A stretch of 64,000 bases of DNA from Qipengyuania marincola (GTDB lineage Bacteria > Pseudomonadota > Alphaproteobacteria > Sphingomonadales > Sphingomonadaceae). A program made the position numbers and the translations under genes. Every line of letters starts with the position of its first letter. Position 1 is the first letter of the stretch. Shown here piece after piece: positions 36,480 through 45,693 of the stretch. The stretch lies in contig NZ_JARULC010000001.1 of NCBI RefSeq assembly GCF_029688625.1, positions 434,001 through 498,000 of the forward strand. Direction: 5' to 3'. Under the pieces are notes generated by a model that had not been told where the DNA came from, searched no databases, and saw nothing but the letters and a program-made list of their open reading frames with translations.

Positions 36480-37288
36480 CACCACCCCCCGGAGGCGCCG
36501 CCGCCCCCAAAGCTGCCGCCGCCGCCGGAAAAGCCGCCTCCGCCGAAGCCGCCTCCGCCGCCCCAGCCGCCACCATCGCCATCCGTGAGGCCGCGGGCAA
36601 TCGCCTTGCCGGCCTCCCACAATATGATGTCGCCGACCGCGCCGCCCATGCCGCTGCGATACCGGCGGCGGCGCCCGCGACCGAACATCGGCAGGATGAA
36701 AAAGAAGAATATGAAGGCGAGCCAGACCAGCGCGCCCAGCGGGAAACCGCCTTCGCTTTCGCGGCTTTCGCTGGCTTCCTGCGCCACGCGCGCAGCCTCC
36801 TCGGGCGGCAGTTCGAGCTGGCGGATGATCTGGTCGGCGGCCCACGAAATGCCGCCGGAGAAATCACCCGCGCGGAAGTAATCCTTCATGCCCTCGATAT
36901 ATTCGAACGCAAGGCCGTCCGGGATGACGCCCTCGAGCCCGTAGCCGACTTCGATTCGCATCTTTCTTTCGTTCGGCGCGACCAGAAGGATGATCCCGTC
37001 ATTGCGTTCCGCATCGCCGATCCCCCATTCGCGGCCGAGCCGGTATCCGTAATCCGCAATGTCGTAACCCTGCAGGCTATCGAGCGTGACGATGACGAAC
37101 TGGCGCTGATTGGCCTCTTCGAACGCGTCGAGCTTCGCGGTCAGTTCCGCCTCGGTCGCCGGATCGATAATGTCCGCATTGTCGACGACCGGCGCCGTGC
37201 CGCGTTCGGGGAAATCCTGCGCCACCGCGGGCAGGGCGAGGCCCAGCGCGGCGACACAGATCAGGACAAAGCGCAGAACGGCCTGCAT
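36479..37288 (-). CDS. secreted/anchored TPM-domain protein with Gly-rich tail (YgcG-like)
   Basis: 269 residues. Signal peptide ending ALPAVAQD, then the TPM domain (VVDNADIIDPATEAELTAKL; FVIVTLDSLQGYDIADYGYRLGREWGIG; GILLVA; RIEVGYGLEGVIPD), one transmembrane helix (about 190-207), a basic stretch GRGRRRRYR, and a tail of Gly with scattered Phe, Ser and Trp. This is the YgcG/COG1512 layout, almost always next to lemA, as here (11 bases). Confidence 0.9.
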   Translation of the reverse strand: MQAVLRFVLICVAALGLALPAVAQDFPERGTAPVVDNADIIDPATEAELTAKLDAFEEANQRQFVIVTLDSLQGYDIADYGYRLGREWGIGDAERNDGIILLVAPNERKMRIEVGYGLEGVIPDGLAFEYIEGMKDYFRAGDFSGGISWAADQIIRQLELPPEEAARVAQEASESRESEGGFPLGALVWLAFIFFFFILPMFGRGRRRRYRSGMGGAVGDIILWEAGKAIARGLTDGDGGGWGGGGGFGGGGFSGGGGSFGGGGASGGW

Positions 37289-37299
37289 GGCAGGACCGC

Positions 37300-37989
37300 T
37301 CAGTTGGCGGCTGCGGCGTCGGCAGGCTCGTTGGTGTTGTCGTTGGCACCGCTGGCCGCCGTATCGGCAGGGGCGCTGCCGCCGCCCGCGCGCATGTTCA
37401 GCTCGGGCGCGACTTCGGCGCCTTCGCTGACGGCTTCATAGGGTACCATCGGTTCTGCACCGTGAATGATGTTCGCGCCGATCGTGTCGGGGAAGGTGCG
37501 GATGGTCGTGTTATACTGGCGCACCGCCTCGTTATAGTCGCGGATCGCCACGCGGATGCGGTTTTCCTGCCCTTCGATCTGGGTCATGAAACGGCCGAAG
37601 TTCTCCTGGCTGCGCAGTTCGGGGTAGCGCTCGACCGAGACGAGCAGGCGGGACAGCGCGCCACCAAGCGTGTTCTGCGCCTGCTGATACTGCTGCATCG
37701 CTTGCGGGTTCGTCAGATCGTCGCCGCTGACCTGGACTTCCGGTCGGGTCGCCGAGGCACGCGCTTCGATGACCTGGTTGAGTGTCTCGCGCTCCTGCTC
37801 GGCAGAGGACATCACGATCTGTTCCAGATTCGGGATGAGGTTGGCGCGTTCCTGGAAGGCGGCTTCCACATCGGCCCACTTGGCCTTGGCGTTTTCTTCC
37901 GCCGCGGGGACCGAATTGATGCCGCAAGCAGACAGCGCAAGCGCGGCCGCAGCCACGATCGAGGTTCGAAGAGCGGCGAAACGGGTCAT
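37300..37989 (-). CDS. LemA-family lipoprotein
   Basis: 229 residues from ATG 37989. Leader ending LALSAC (lipobox) instead of the plain N-terminal helix of many LemA proteins. The helical LemA core follows: ANLIPNLEQIV, EARASATRPE, LGGALSRLLVSVERYPELRSQENF, QIEGQENRIRVAIRDYNEAVRQYNTTIRTFP. The tail is Ala/Asn/Pro-rich. Function unknown; LemA and TPM proteins co-occur. First gene of the three-gene operon. Confidence 0.92.
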   Translation of the reverse strand: MTRFAALRTSIVAAAALALSACGINSVPAAEENAKAKWADVEAAFQERANLIPNLEQIVMSSAEQERETLNQVIEARASATRPEVQVSGDDLTNPQAMQQYQQAQNTLGGALSRLLVSVERYPELRSQENFGRFMTQIEGQENRIRVAIRDYNEAVRQYNTTIRTFPDTIGANIIHGAEPMVPYEAVSEGAEVAPELNMRAGGGSAPADTAASGANDNTNEPADAAAAN

Positions 37990-38137
37990 GGGGGAGCGTC
38001 CTTTGGTAAAGATGGGGGGTGACTGCCTTAGCAGAATAGCACACCTCGGCTGGCGTTCAAGATTAACACGCGCTTGTCGCAAAAAAGGCTGTGTGGCAGG
38101 AAACGGGCTGGGTCGGATGGTTAAGAAGGGATTGCCG

Positions 38138-38605
38138 GTGCTGTCAGATTTCAAGGAATTCATTGCCAAGGGCAACGTGATGGAACTCGCGGTCGCGGTC
38201 ATCATCGGTGCCGCATTCGGCGCGATCGTGACATCGCTGACCGACGAAGTGATCATGCCGATCGTCGGAGCGATTTTTGGTGGAGTCGATTTTTCGAACT
38301 ACTTCATCCTGCTGTCCACGCCGGAAGGCTATGACGGCTCGACCAGCGACTATGCCGCGCTGAAGGAAGCGGGCGCCGCCATGATCGGCTATGGCGCCTT
38401 CATCACGGCGATCATCAATTTCCTGATCCTGGCCTTCATCATCTTCCTGCTGGTGCGCTATGCCAAAAAGGCGACTGCAGAATTCGTGGAGAAGGAAGAG
38501 GCCGCGCCGAGCGGCCCGACCGAGACGGAAATCCTCATCGAAATCCGCGACGAATTGCGCGCTTCGCGACCCGATTATGCGCCGGAAAACGGACCGATGG
38601 GCTGA
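38138..38605 (+). CDS. mscL: large-conductance mechanosensitive channel
   Basis: Pressure-release channel of the inner membrane. The N-terminal amphipathic helix LSDFKEFIAKGNVMELAVAVIIGAAFGAIV and the first membrane helix are diagnostic; the second helix is FITAIINFLILAFIIFLLVRY, then a cytoplasmic helix. I prefer the GTG at 38138 because AAGAAGGG lies seven bases upstream and family members begin at this point. ATG 38117, seven codons earlier, has only a weak ribosome site. The periplasmic loop (STPEGYDGSTSDYAALKEAG) is of normal length. Confidence 0.93.
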   Translation: MLSDFKEFIAKGNVMELAVAVIIGAAFGAIVTSLTDEVIMPIVGAIFGGVDFSNYFILLSTPEGYDGSTSDYAALKEAGAAMIGYGAFITAIINFLILAFIIFLLVRYAKKATAEFVEKEEAAPSGPTETEILIEIRDELRASRPDYAPENGPMG

Positions 38606-38659
38606 GGCCGGCCGGATGCCATGGCGCGCGCGATTAGCGCCCTGTTGCCATGCTTTCAC

Positions 38660-38687
38660 TTCACATTAAGCGGGCAGCGCCTATATG
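38660..38687 (+). promoter_or_regulatory. probable sigma-70-type promoter of ssrA
   Basis: TTCACA (38660-38665) and TATATG (38682-38687) are spaced by 16 bases and would start transcription near 38693. An 11-bp inverted repeat (AAGCGGGCAGC 38668-38678; GCTGCCCGCTT 38691-38701) spans the spacer and the RNA 5' end. Confidence 0.5.
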
Positions 38688-38691
38688 GGGG

Positions 38692-39036
38692 CTGCCCGCT
38701 TCGGCGGGCTATGGCGATAAATTGCGCCGTGCAATAGGTACAACGGACCCGGGGGCAGTACCCGGCGGCTCCACCATAATCCGCGGGAAATTCGCGGTTT
38801 TTGACGGGGCCGAACTAGGATCGACGTGTGCTGAAAGACGGTGTTTTCGCCCGGGCTGAGTATCCCGTGAAACTGTTCACAACACACAAGTGCCAACGAT
38901 AACGAAGCACTCGCTCTCGCTGCGTAATGTGACGGGCTAACGCCCTGAATTTACAAAGCTAAAGCGCGGTTGGACCCACCGGGCAACAGAAGCGGATTCC
39001 GGGGCTCCGGGGGTAGCTAGCAACAGAAACCCCCAC
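38692..39036 (+). ncRNA. ssrA: permuted two-piece transfer-messenger RNA
   Basis: The acceptor half comes first. A hairpin (GCCCGC-TTCG-GCGGGC) is followed by a T-arm (CCGGG/CCCGG, 38749-38765) and the acceptor strand CGGCTCC with ACCA ending at 38776. An intervening hairpin (CCGCG/CGCGG) separates it from the coding half, whose 5' GGGGCCG (38806-38812) pairs with CGGCTCC to make a 7-bp acceptor stem. The tag reading frame 38892-38927 encodes ANDNEALALAA plus TAA. This circular permutation is characteristic of alphaproteobacteria. The outer ends are estimated from the promoter and a closing GGGGG/CCCCC pairing, and may be off by about ten bases. Confidence 0.95.
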
Positions 39037-39046
39037 CGATCATCTT

Positions 39047-39502
39047 TCAATAAAGCGGCAAAACAAGACGAGGCAAGCTGCGGCCCGGTATCGAGCCCGA
39101 TGCCACTGTGCCGCTCTCTCGGCAGCCCATCCTTGCATAGAAGGGCACGGCATCCGGATCCGCTTCGATGATCATCTTTCTGGCCTCACATGCAAGAGCC
39201 CTTGCCGAGGCCCACTCGAACAGCCTTTCCCCTATGCCTTGCCCCATAGCCTCCGGCGCGACGAACAGTTTTTCGAGATGGCAGACATCATCGGCAGTCG
39301 TGATCTGGACCACGCCCAGCAGGCGTCGGTCGATCACGGCCACCACGATTTCGCCATCCGCAAGATCCCGCGATGAAAGCGTCAGCTCGTCCGCGCATTT
39401 TCGCATGAAATTATCGTTATAGCCCCAATGCGCTTTCGATCGCAGGCAAAGCGCGGATGCGACGGCGAGTTCGTCTTCCCGAATGGGGCGGAGTTCGATC
39501 AC
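39047..39502 (-). CDS. GNAT-family N-acetyltransferase
   Basis: 151 residues with the GNAT order: N-terminal IRPIRE-like strand (IELRPIREDEL), central LGVVQITTADDVCHLEKLFVAPEAMGQGIGERLFEWA with the acetyl-CoA loop QGIGERL, and the late block DPDAVPFYARMGCRESG. The acceptor substrate is unknown. It is convergent with ssrA and alone on its strand. Confidence 0.88.
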   Translation of the reverse strand: MIELRPIREDELAVASALCLRSKAHWGYNDNFMRKCADELTLSSRDLADGEIVVAVIDRRLLGVVQITTADDVCHLEKLFVAPEAMGQGIGERLFEWASARALACEARKMIIEADPDAVPFYARMGCRESGTVASGSIPGRSLPRLVLPLY

Positions 39503-39543
39503 TCCGAAAGTCTACCTAAAGCAACTCTAGGAGCAAACTTGGC

Positions 39544-39795
39544 TCAGCCTCGCTCGGCCTCGTCCAGTTTGGCCTTCGCCGCCTCCTGCTCGTACCGGAT
39601 CGCGTCGAGGATCTTCGCGCCGCCGAGAAAGACGGCGCCCGCGGTTGCGGCGAACAGGAGATAGCCGCCAATGCCGGGATATTCGAGCGTGTAGTTCGCG
39701 CCGCGGGTCATCGCGCCAAGGGCGAGGGCGAAAATGATCAGATACGCCTCGAAGCGCGTCTTGATCACAAACAGCCTTTTCACCTTTTTCAGCAC
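39544..39795 (-). CDS. small membrane protein of unknown function
   Basis: 83 residues, read from GTG 39795 with GTAAGG very close upstream. A basic N-terminus (LKKVKRLFVIKTRFEA) is followed by two hydrophobic helices (about 17-33 and 42-58) and a charged C-terminal helix (AIRYEQEAAKAKLDEAERG). I do not recognise the family. Both ends should be cytoplasmic by the positive-inside rule. The intergenic 39796-39944 to its right holds no gene I can support. Confidence 0.6.
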   Translation of the reverse strand: MLKKVKRLFVIKTRFEAYLIIFALALGAMTRGANYTLEYPGIGGYLLFAATAGAVFLGGAKILDAIRYEQEAAKAKLDEAERG

Positions 39796-39944
39796 GCCTT
39801 ACCCATTCTTTGTTATCGCAATACAGTCTGCAAATCCCGTGCCGTTCACGATGGCCCGCGCTTTGCGATGGTTAATTTCAAGTCAAGTGTAAGCTGCCCC
39901 GACGATCGGTGTCCAGCGCGTTAACCACGCTTCTGCGTGTAGAA

Positions 39945-41198
39945 TCAGGCCAATTCGCCGAGCGACAGGACAGACAAGAGGGCCTCGCGCGCCTCGATCA
40001 CTGTCTTTGCCAGCGTGGCATTGCCGATATCGGCGGGGTCGATCTGTTCGGGCCAGGTGTCGGCGATCACGGCCTCGATCCGTTCGGCCTTCGCCTCGTC
40101 CAGCAGGAACCGGGCATCGACAGTTGCCGGATCGGCCACGACGCGAAGGCGCAGGCAGGCGGGGCCACCGCCATTGGCCATCGACTGGCGGACATCCACT
40201 GGGATGACCTTGCGGATCGGCCCGTTGCTCGCGAGCATATGCTCGCACCAGCTCCAGACGGCGGCACTTTCCTGGCACTCGCTTGGAACGACTAACGCCA
40301 TCTCGCCCGAAGGCAGCGTGAGCAGCTGCGCGTTGAACAGGTAAGTCTTGATCGCTTCGGCCAGGCTGACTGCGCTGTCCGGCACTTCGACCACTTCCAA
40401 TGCGGGAAAAGCTGCGCGGATGGCGTCATAGGCGCCCTGTTGATCCGCAAAGGCGCGTTCGTGGGTGAACAGGACTCGCTCGTTGGCGACCGCGACCACG
40501 TCGTTGTGAAATGCGCCTGCCTCGATCGCTTCCGGGTTCTGTTCGATGAAGACGCAGGCATCGGGGTCGAGCCCATGGAGGCGCGCGACCGCCCGGCTGG
40601 CCTGTTCATGCTGGCGGGCCGGGAAACGGCCGCCGGGACGGCCATAGACGAATACCTCGACCCCCCTGCTGCCATGCCCTTCACAAAAGCGCATGTGGTT
40701 CGCCGCACCCTCGTCGCCGAAGCTGGGTGGAATGGCATCGTGGACTGCGAAATGGTCTTGGTTGCCGAAAGCGATCTTCAATTGCGCCTTTGTGTCGCGC
40801 CATTCCTGCCCACGGTGAAGCATGGTCACGAGGTTGGCCGGGGTGAGGTGGCAGCGCCCGTCCGCCGTATCGGGCGCTGGGCTGACCGTGGCCGCGTTGG
40901 CGGTCCACATCGAACTGGCCGACCATGCCGCGGCAAGCAGCGCCCGGTCTGTGTGCTCGTCGATTCCCAGCCGCTCCAGCAGGGAGAAATTCGGGCGGGG
41001 CAGGGGAAGCAGATAGCCCTGTGCCAGGCCGCGCTCCATATTGCCGCGCATCTTCGCGATCCCCTGCAGGGCCGCCGCGCGGGGGTAGGAGGGGTCGCCC
41101 TTGTGGCTGGCGCTGGCAATATTCCCGAGGCTGAGACCCGCGTAATTGTGACTGGGTCCGACAATGCCGTCGAAATTTATCTCGACGAGTCCGCTCAT
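39945..41198 (-). CDS. astB: N-succinylarginine dihydrolase
   Basis: Hydrolyses N2-succinylarginine to succinylornithine, releasing ammonia and CO2 in the arginine succinyltransferase (AST) pathway. The 417 residues begin VEINFDGIVGPSHNYAGLSLGN, the classic AstB opening, and contain ANAATVSPAPDTADGRCHLTPANLVTMLHR, GAANHMRFCEGHGSRGVEVFVYG and the catalytic-Cys block GGGPACLRLRV. Its start overlaps astA by four bases. Confidence 0.96.
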   Translation of the reverse strand: MSGLVEINFDGIVGPSHNYAGLSLGNIASASHKGDPSYPRAAALQGIAKMRGNMERGLAQGYLLPLPRPNFSLLERLGIDEHTDRALLAAAWSASSMWTANAATVSPAPDTADGRCHLTPANLVTMLHRGQEWRDTKAQLKIAFGNQDHFAVHDAIPPSFGDEGAANHMRFCEGHGSRGVEVFVYGRPGGRFPARQHEQASRAVARLHGLDPDACVFIEQNPEAIEAGAFHNDVVAVANERVLFTHERAFADQQGAYDAIRAAFPALEVVEVPDSAVSLAEAIKTYLFNAQLLTLPSGEMALVVPSECQESAAVWSWCEHMLASNGPIRKVIPVDVRQSMANGGGPACLRLRVVADPATVDARFLLDEAKAERIEAVIADTWPEQIDPADIGNATLAKTVIEAREALLSVLSLGELA

Positions 41199-42211
41199 CG
41201 CGCCACGCTCCAGACGTCATCGCCGGCGCTCACATCCAGGGCGTCGGCACAGGCGGTATCGATGGCGATGCTACCGTCTTCATTTAAAATACGCTTGCCA
41301 TAGGCGCTGCGGAAGCTGCCGAGATGGCCGGTCGCCACAAGGGCGCGCTCGCCCCCTTCGAGGTCGGTCGCCGATATCGTCGCCCGGCGTGCCTCGCGGA
41401 TGCTGTTCACCTGGTCGGTACGGGCAGTCATCGTGGGGCCACCGTCGAAGATGTCGAGATAGCCTTCGAACGCGAAACCTTCTTTTTCCAGCATCCGCAT
41501 CGCCGCACGCCCGGTGGGATGGGGCACGCCGATTACCTTGCGTGCCTCGGAATTCAGCATCGCGACATAGACGGGGTGCTTGGGCATCAAATCGGCAATG
41601 AACTGGTTGCCGTTGATGGCATTGAAATAGTCGGCTTCCTGGAAGGTCATCCCGAAGAAGCGGCCTGCGACCCCGTCCCAGAAGGGCGAGCCGCCGCGAT
41701 CGTCGATGACGCCGCGCAATTCGGCAAGGATGCGGTCGGCAAAGCGTGCCCGGTGCATGGCGATGAACAGATAGCGGCTGCGCGCCAGCAGTAGGCCAAG
41801 GCCGCCAGCCCGCTCGCCCGGGTGGAGGAACAGGCCGCCGACCTCGCTCGACCCCTCGAGATCGGTGACGAGGCTGAGCAACTCGGCCCGCACCGTTCGA
41901 TCCAGTTCCTGGCTGTGCTGCGTCAGGGTATTCAGACGGTAGGAGTAGAACGGCCATTGCTGGCCGACCTGCGTGAACAGCTGGCACGTGCCGCGGACCT
42001 GGCCGGTTTCGGTGTTCTCAAGCACGAGGGTGAAGACATCGTCGCCCAGCGTGTCCTCGGTGCGCGAGAAAGCGGCATCGGCGCGCTCGAGTTTCTTGGT
42101 CAGCGCGGCACGGTCCGGCGGCAGATTGGTGAAACCACCGCCGGTGAGCTTCGCCATCTCGTAGAGATGCTCAAGATCGTCGATATGCGCGGCGCGCAGC
42201 CGAAAGCTCAC
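41195..42211 (-). CDS. astA: arginine N-succinyltransferase
   Basis: First step of the AST pathway: transfers succinyl from succinyl-CoA to arginine. 338 residues with AstA blocks FRLRAAHIDDLEHLYEMAKLTGGGFTNLPPD, GLFLHPGERAGGLGLLLARSRYLFIA, ELRGVIDDRGGSPFWDGVAGRFFGM and HPTGRAAMRMLEKEGF. Only the single-subunit type is present. Overlaps its neighbours by four bases on both sides. Confidence 0.96.
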   Translation of the reverse strand: MSFRLRAAHIDDLEHLYEMAKLTGGGFTNLPPDRAALTKKLERADAAFSRTEDTLGDDVFTLVLENTETGQVRGTCQLFTQVGQQWPFYSYRLNTLTQHSQELDRTVRAELLSLVTDLEGSSEVGGLFLHPGERAGGLGLLLARSRYLFIAMHRARFADRILAELRGVIDDRGGSPFWDGVAGRFFGMTFQEADYFNAINGNQFIADLMPKHPVYVAMLNSEARKVIGVPHPTGRAAMRMLEKEGFAFEGYLDIFDGGPTMTARTDQVNSIREARRATISATDLEGGERALVATGHLGSFRSAYGKRILNEDGSIAIDTACADALDVSAGDDVWSVAR

Positions 42212-43416
42212 AAATGGTCTCCGGTGGACAGTTTCGTAAGGACGAGGGCCGAAAGCGCGGCGCGCTCGCGCAGGCTGGGCACGATCATGAACTCGTCGGG
42301 CGAGTGGATCGCCCCGCCGCGCACGCCCATGGTGTCGACGACCGGAACGCCAGTGGCGGCGATATTATTGCCGTCGCATACGCCGCCCGTAGGTTTCCAG
42401 CCGATGTTCTGGCCAAGCTCGGCACCGCAGGCTTTCACGAGGTCGAACAGCCGCTGGGCTTTCGCATCGACCGGCTTGGGCGGGCGAGTGACGCCGCCAT
42501 GGCGGTGGACGCCGACCTCGTGCTCGGTTTCGATGAGGCGAAGGATCGCGTCGAGTTCACCGTCGAAGCGGTTCATCGCGTCGGTGGACTTGGGGCGGAT
42601 ATTGAATCGCAGGATGGCGAGGTCGGGGACGACATTGTTCGCCGCGCCGCCATCGATCTTGGCCGGATTGACGGTGATGTCATCGGCCTCGAGGCTCTTC
42701 ACGCGCAGGACGAGGTCGCTCGCTGCGACGATCGCGTTGCGCCCGTCCTGTGGGTTGCGTCCGGCATGGGCGGACTTGCCAGTGATGGTGATCGAGTAAT
42801 TGCCGGTGCCGCCGCGCGCATGGGCGAGCGTGCCGTCAGGCAGCGCACTCGGCTCGTAGGTCAGAGCGGCGTATTTGCCGCGCGCCAGTTCCTCGATGAG
42901 ACCGCGACTGGCAAGGCTGCCGGTCTCTTCGTCCGCATTGACCATCACATCGTAACCTACACGAGCTGCGTCCGTCGTGGACTCAAAGAGTTTCAGCGCA
43001 TGGAGGATGACGTCGAGGCCACCTTTCATGTCAGCAGTGCCCGGGCCGTTGATGGTGGTATCATCGAGCCAGCTGACGTCCTGAAACGGGTGGTCGGCGG
43101 GAAACACCGTGTCCATGTGGCCGGTCAGGACGAAGCGCCGTTCCGCGTCCGGGCGTACGCGCAGGACCATATGCCGGCCGTGCGGTTTTTCGAACTCTCG
43201 CCCCTCTGGAGAGATGGCCGTAACAGTCGCCGGCTCGACCAGCTCGACCTCGCCCGGAAGCTGGCTGAAGGCGTCGGCAAGCTTGCTTGCCATCGTCGCG
43301 AGGCCATCCAGATTGCCGGTCCCTGTATTGATTGCTGCCCACTCCTGCACCTCGCGCAGCATGGTGTCTGCGTCTACGGCTTCGAGAAAGGCTTGCGGCG
43401 GGCTGTCTGGTTTCAT
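42208..43416 (-). CDS. M20-family metallohydrolase encoded in the ast operon
   Basis: 402 residues from ATG 43416. M20/ArgE/CPG2 signatures: TGHMDTVFP with metal His100 and Asp102, [10 protein letters not shown] with bridging Asp129, NADEETGS with catalytic Glu163 and metal Glu164, a dimerisation domain around the [15 protein letters not shown] block, and a late His (GGAIHSPDE). It heads an operon with astA and astB by 4-base overlaps. By position it may deacylate a succinylated or acetylated amino acid, but the classical AstE is an M14-type enzyme, so that role is only inferred. Carboxypeptidase G2-like activity is the alternative. Confidence 0.88.
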   Translation of the reverse strand: MKPDSPPQAFLEAVDADTMLREVQEWAAINTGTGNLDGLATMASKLADAFSQLPGEVELVEPATVTAISPEGREFEKPHGRHMVLRVRPDAERRFVLTGHMDTVFPADHPFQDVSWLDDTTINGPGTADMKGGLDVILHALKLFESTTDAARVGYDVMVNADEETGSLASRGLIEELARGKYAALTYEPSALPDGTLAHARGGTGNYSITITGKSAHAGRNPQDGRNAIVAASDLVLRVKSLEADDITVNPAKIDGGAANNVVPDLAILRFNIRPKSTDAMNRFDGELDAILRLIETEHEVGVHRHGGVTRPPKPVDAKAQRLFDLVKACGAELGQNIGWKPTGGVCDGNNIAATGVPVVDTMGVRGGAIHSPDEFMIVPSLRERAALSALVLTKLSTGDHL

Positions 43417-43556
43417 TGGCACGGTCTCTAGTCTCCCTTTGGCCCAAGTCCACCCCCGCGCCTGCTCCGGCCTTGCAAAGCCGCGGATGCTTGGTAAGGG
43501 GAACGAACTCCTCCCCGGGACCAACATTGCCATTTGCATGTGCCACGAGGAGTTTC

Positions 43557-45662
43557 ATGACAGAATATGTGACGCGCGCCGGGATCGAAGTCGATCCGCA
43601 GTTGTCCATCTTTATCGATAACGAAGTGCTCTCTCCGCTAGGGCGCGACGCAGAGGCATTCTGGCCGGGCCTCGCCGGATTGCTGCGCGAATTTGCGCCC
43701 CGCAACGCCGCGTTGCTAGAAAAGCGCGAGGACTTGCAGGCGAAGATCGATGCCTGGCACGTTGAACGCGCTGGCCAGCCGCATGACGCCGCTGCCTACC
43801 GCGCGTTTCTCGAAGACATCGGCTATCTCGTGCCGGAACCGGGCGATTTCACCATCGGCACCGAGAACGTCGATCCCGAAATTGCGACGATGGCCGGGCC
43901 GCAATTGGTGGTGCCGATCCTCAATGCCCGCTTCCTGCTGAATGCCGCGAACGCACGCTGGGGCAGCCTTTACGACGCGTTCTATGGCACCGACGCGCTC
44001 GATGCGCCGCCCGCGAAGCCCGGCGGTTATGACGAAGAGCGCGGTGCTGCGGTGATCGCCGAGGGCCGCAGGTTTCTCGATGAGGCGGTGCCGCTTGCCT
44101 CGGGGAGCTGGGCGGAGCTCACCATCGACGGCATCCGCGAGAACGGGATCCCCCTTGCAGACGAGGACCAGTACGTCGGTGAGACCGATCACGGCCGACT
44201 GTTCCGCAACAATGGCCTTCATATCGAGGTCCAGTTCGACCGGGATCACCCCGTCGGGCGGACCGACCGGGCGAGTATATCGGATATCGTGCTCGAAGCC
44301 GCGCTGACAACGATTGCGGATTGCGAGGATTCGGTCGCAGCAGTCGATGCCGAGGACAAGCTGGTCGCCTATCGCAATTGGCTGGGCGTGATGCGCGGCG
44401 ATCTAGAGGAGAGCTTCGAGAAGGGCGGGCAGACGATGACCCGCACACTTGCCGGCGACAAGCGCTTCAAGGGCCCCGACGGTGCGATGCACGATCTTCC
44501 CGGCCGCAGCCTGATGTTCGTGCGCAATGTCGGGCATTTGATGACCAATCCGGCCATGCGCTGGCAGGGTGAGGAAATTCCTGAGGGCATCATGGACGCG
44601 GTCGTCACCTCGGCGATCGGCGCGCATGACGTGGAAGGCCTCGGCAAGTTCGGCAATTCGCGCTGCGGTTCGATCTATATCGTGAAGCCCAAGATGCACG
44701 GGCCGGAGGAATGCGCCTTCACCAACGATCTGTTCGACGCGGTCGAGGACCTGCTCGACCTGCCGCGCCACACGATCAAGGTCGGCGTGATGGACGAGGA
44801 GCGGCGGACCAGCGCCAACCTCGCCGCCTGTATCCACGCGGTGAAGGACCGGATCGTCTTCATCAATACCGGCTTCCTCGACCGAACGGGGGACGAGATC
44901 CACACCTCGATGCGGGCCGGGCCGATGATGCGCAAGGGCGAGATGAAGAATTCCGCATGGCTGAAAGCCTACGAAGCGCGCAATGTCGGCATCGGCCTGG
45001 CGCATGGCCTCGCCGGCCGCGCGCAGATCGGCAAGGGCATGTGGGCCGCGCCCGACCTGATGGGCCAGATGATGATCGAGAAGATCGGACATCTGCGCGC
45101 GGGCGCCAACACCGCATGGGTGCCGAGCCCGACCGCGGCAACGCTCCATGCGATCCACTATCACCGCGAGGACGTGTTCGAGATCCAGAAGGGCCTGCCC
45201 GATGCCGCCAGGCTGGACGAGTTGCTGACGATCCCGCTGGCCGATGGCGTGAACTGGTCCGACGAGGAAATCCGCGAAGAATTGGACAACAACTGCCAGG
45301 GCCTGCTCGGCTATGTGGTGCGCTGGATCGACCAAGGCGTCGGCTGTTCCAAGGTGCCCGACATCAATGACGTCGGCCTGATGGAAGACCGCGCGACGCT
45401 GCGCATCAGTTCGCAGCACATCGCCAACTGGCTGCTGCACGGCGTGATCTCGGAAGATCAGGTCATGGACAGCCTGCGCCGCATGGCCGCCAAGGTGGAC
45501 GAACAGAACGCCGACGACTCTTTCTACGAACCGCTGCTTGAGAACGAAGACGGCGCGGCTTTCAGCGCGGCGAAGGACCTGATCTTCAAGGGCGTGGAGC
45601 AACCGAGCGGCTATACCGAACCGCTGCTGCACGCTTGGCGGAGGCAGAAGAAGGCAGGTTAA
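43557..45662 (+). CDS. glcB: malate synthase G
   Basis: Condenses acetyl-CoA and glyoxylate to malate. 701 residues, typical of isoform G, from ATG 43557 with GAGGAG upstream. Signature blocks are [122 protein letters not shown] and the Cys-containing [23 protein letters not shown]. It is divergent from the ast operon across 140 bases. No isocitrate lyase is adjacent. Confidence 0.97.
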   Translation: MTEYVTRAGIEVDPQLSIFIDNEVLSPLGRDAEAFWPGLAGLLREFAPRNAALLEKREDLQAKIDAWHVERAGQPHDAAAYRAFLEDIGYLVPEPGDFTIGTENVDPEIATMAGPQLVVPILNARFLLNAANARWGSLYDAFYGTDALDAPPAKPGGYDEERGAAVIAEGRRFLDEAVPLASGSWAELTIDGIRENGIPLADEDQYVGETDHGRLFRNNGLHIEVQFDRDHPVGRTDRASISDIVLEAALTTIADCEDSVAAVDAEDKLVAYRNWLGVMRGDLEESFEKGGQTMTRTLAGDKRFKGPDGAMHDLPGRSLMFVRNVGHLMTNPAMRWQGEEIPEGIMDAVVTSAIGAHDVEGLGKFGNSRCGSIYIVKPKMHGPEECAFTNDLFDAVEDLLDLPRHTIKVGVMDEERRTSANLAACIHAVKDRIVFINTGFLDRTGDEIHTSMRAGPMMRKGEMKNSAWLKAYEARNVGIGLAHGLAGRAQIGKGMWAAPDLMGQMMIEKIGHLRAGANTAWVPSPTAATLHAIHYHREDVFEIQKGLPDAARLDELLTIPLADGVNWSDEEIREELDNNCQGLLGYVVRWIDQGVGCSKVPDINDVGLMEDRATLRISSQHIANWLLHGVISEDQVMDSLRRMAAKVDEQNADDSFYEPLLENEDGAAFSAAKDLIFKGVEQPSGYTEPLLHAWRRQKKAG

Positions 45663-45693
45663 AACCGGCACGGTTTCGCTGCGTTGATACAAC

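Noticed and set aside
36480-36570. Short repeated GCCGCC units suggesting a repeat array
   Set aside because: They encode the Gly-rich tail of the YgcG-like TPM protein; no spacer-repeat pattern.
39865-39885. TTAA-N7-TCAA resembling a CtrA site upstream of the 83-residue membrane protein
   Set aside because: Mismatched half-site and distance of about 75 bases from the start; too weak to report.
45662-45676. AAACCG-GCA-CGGTTT hairpin directly after malate synthase G
   Set aside because: A 3-base loop and no T tract; too weak for a terminator call.
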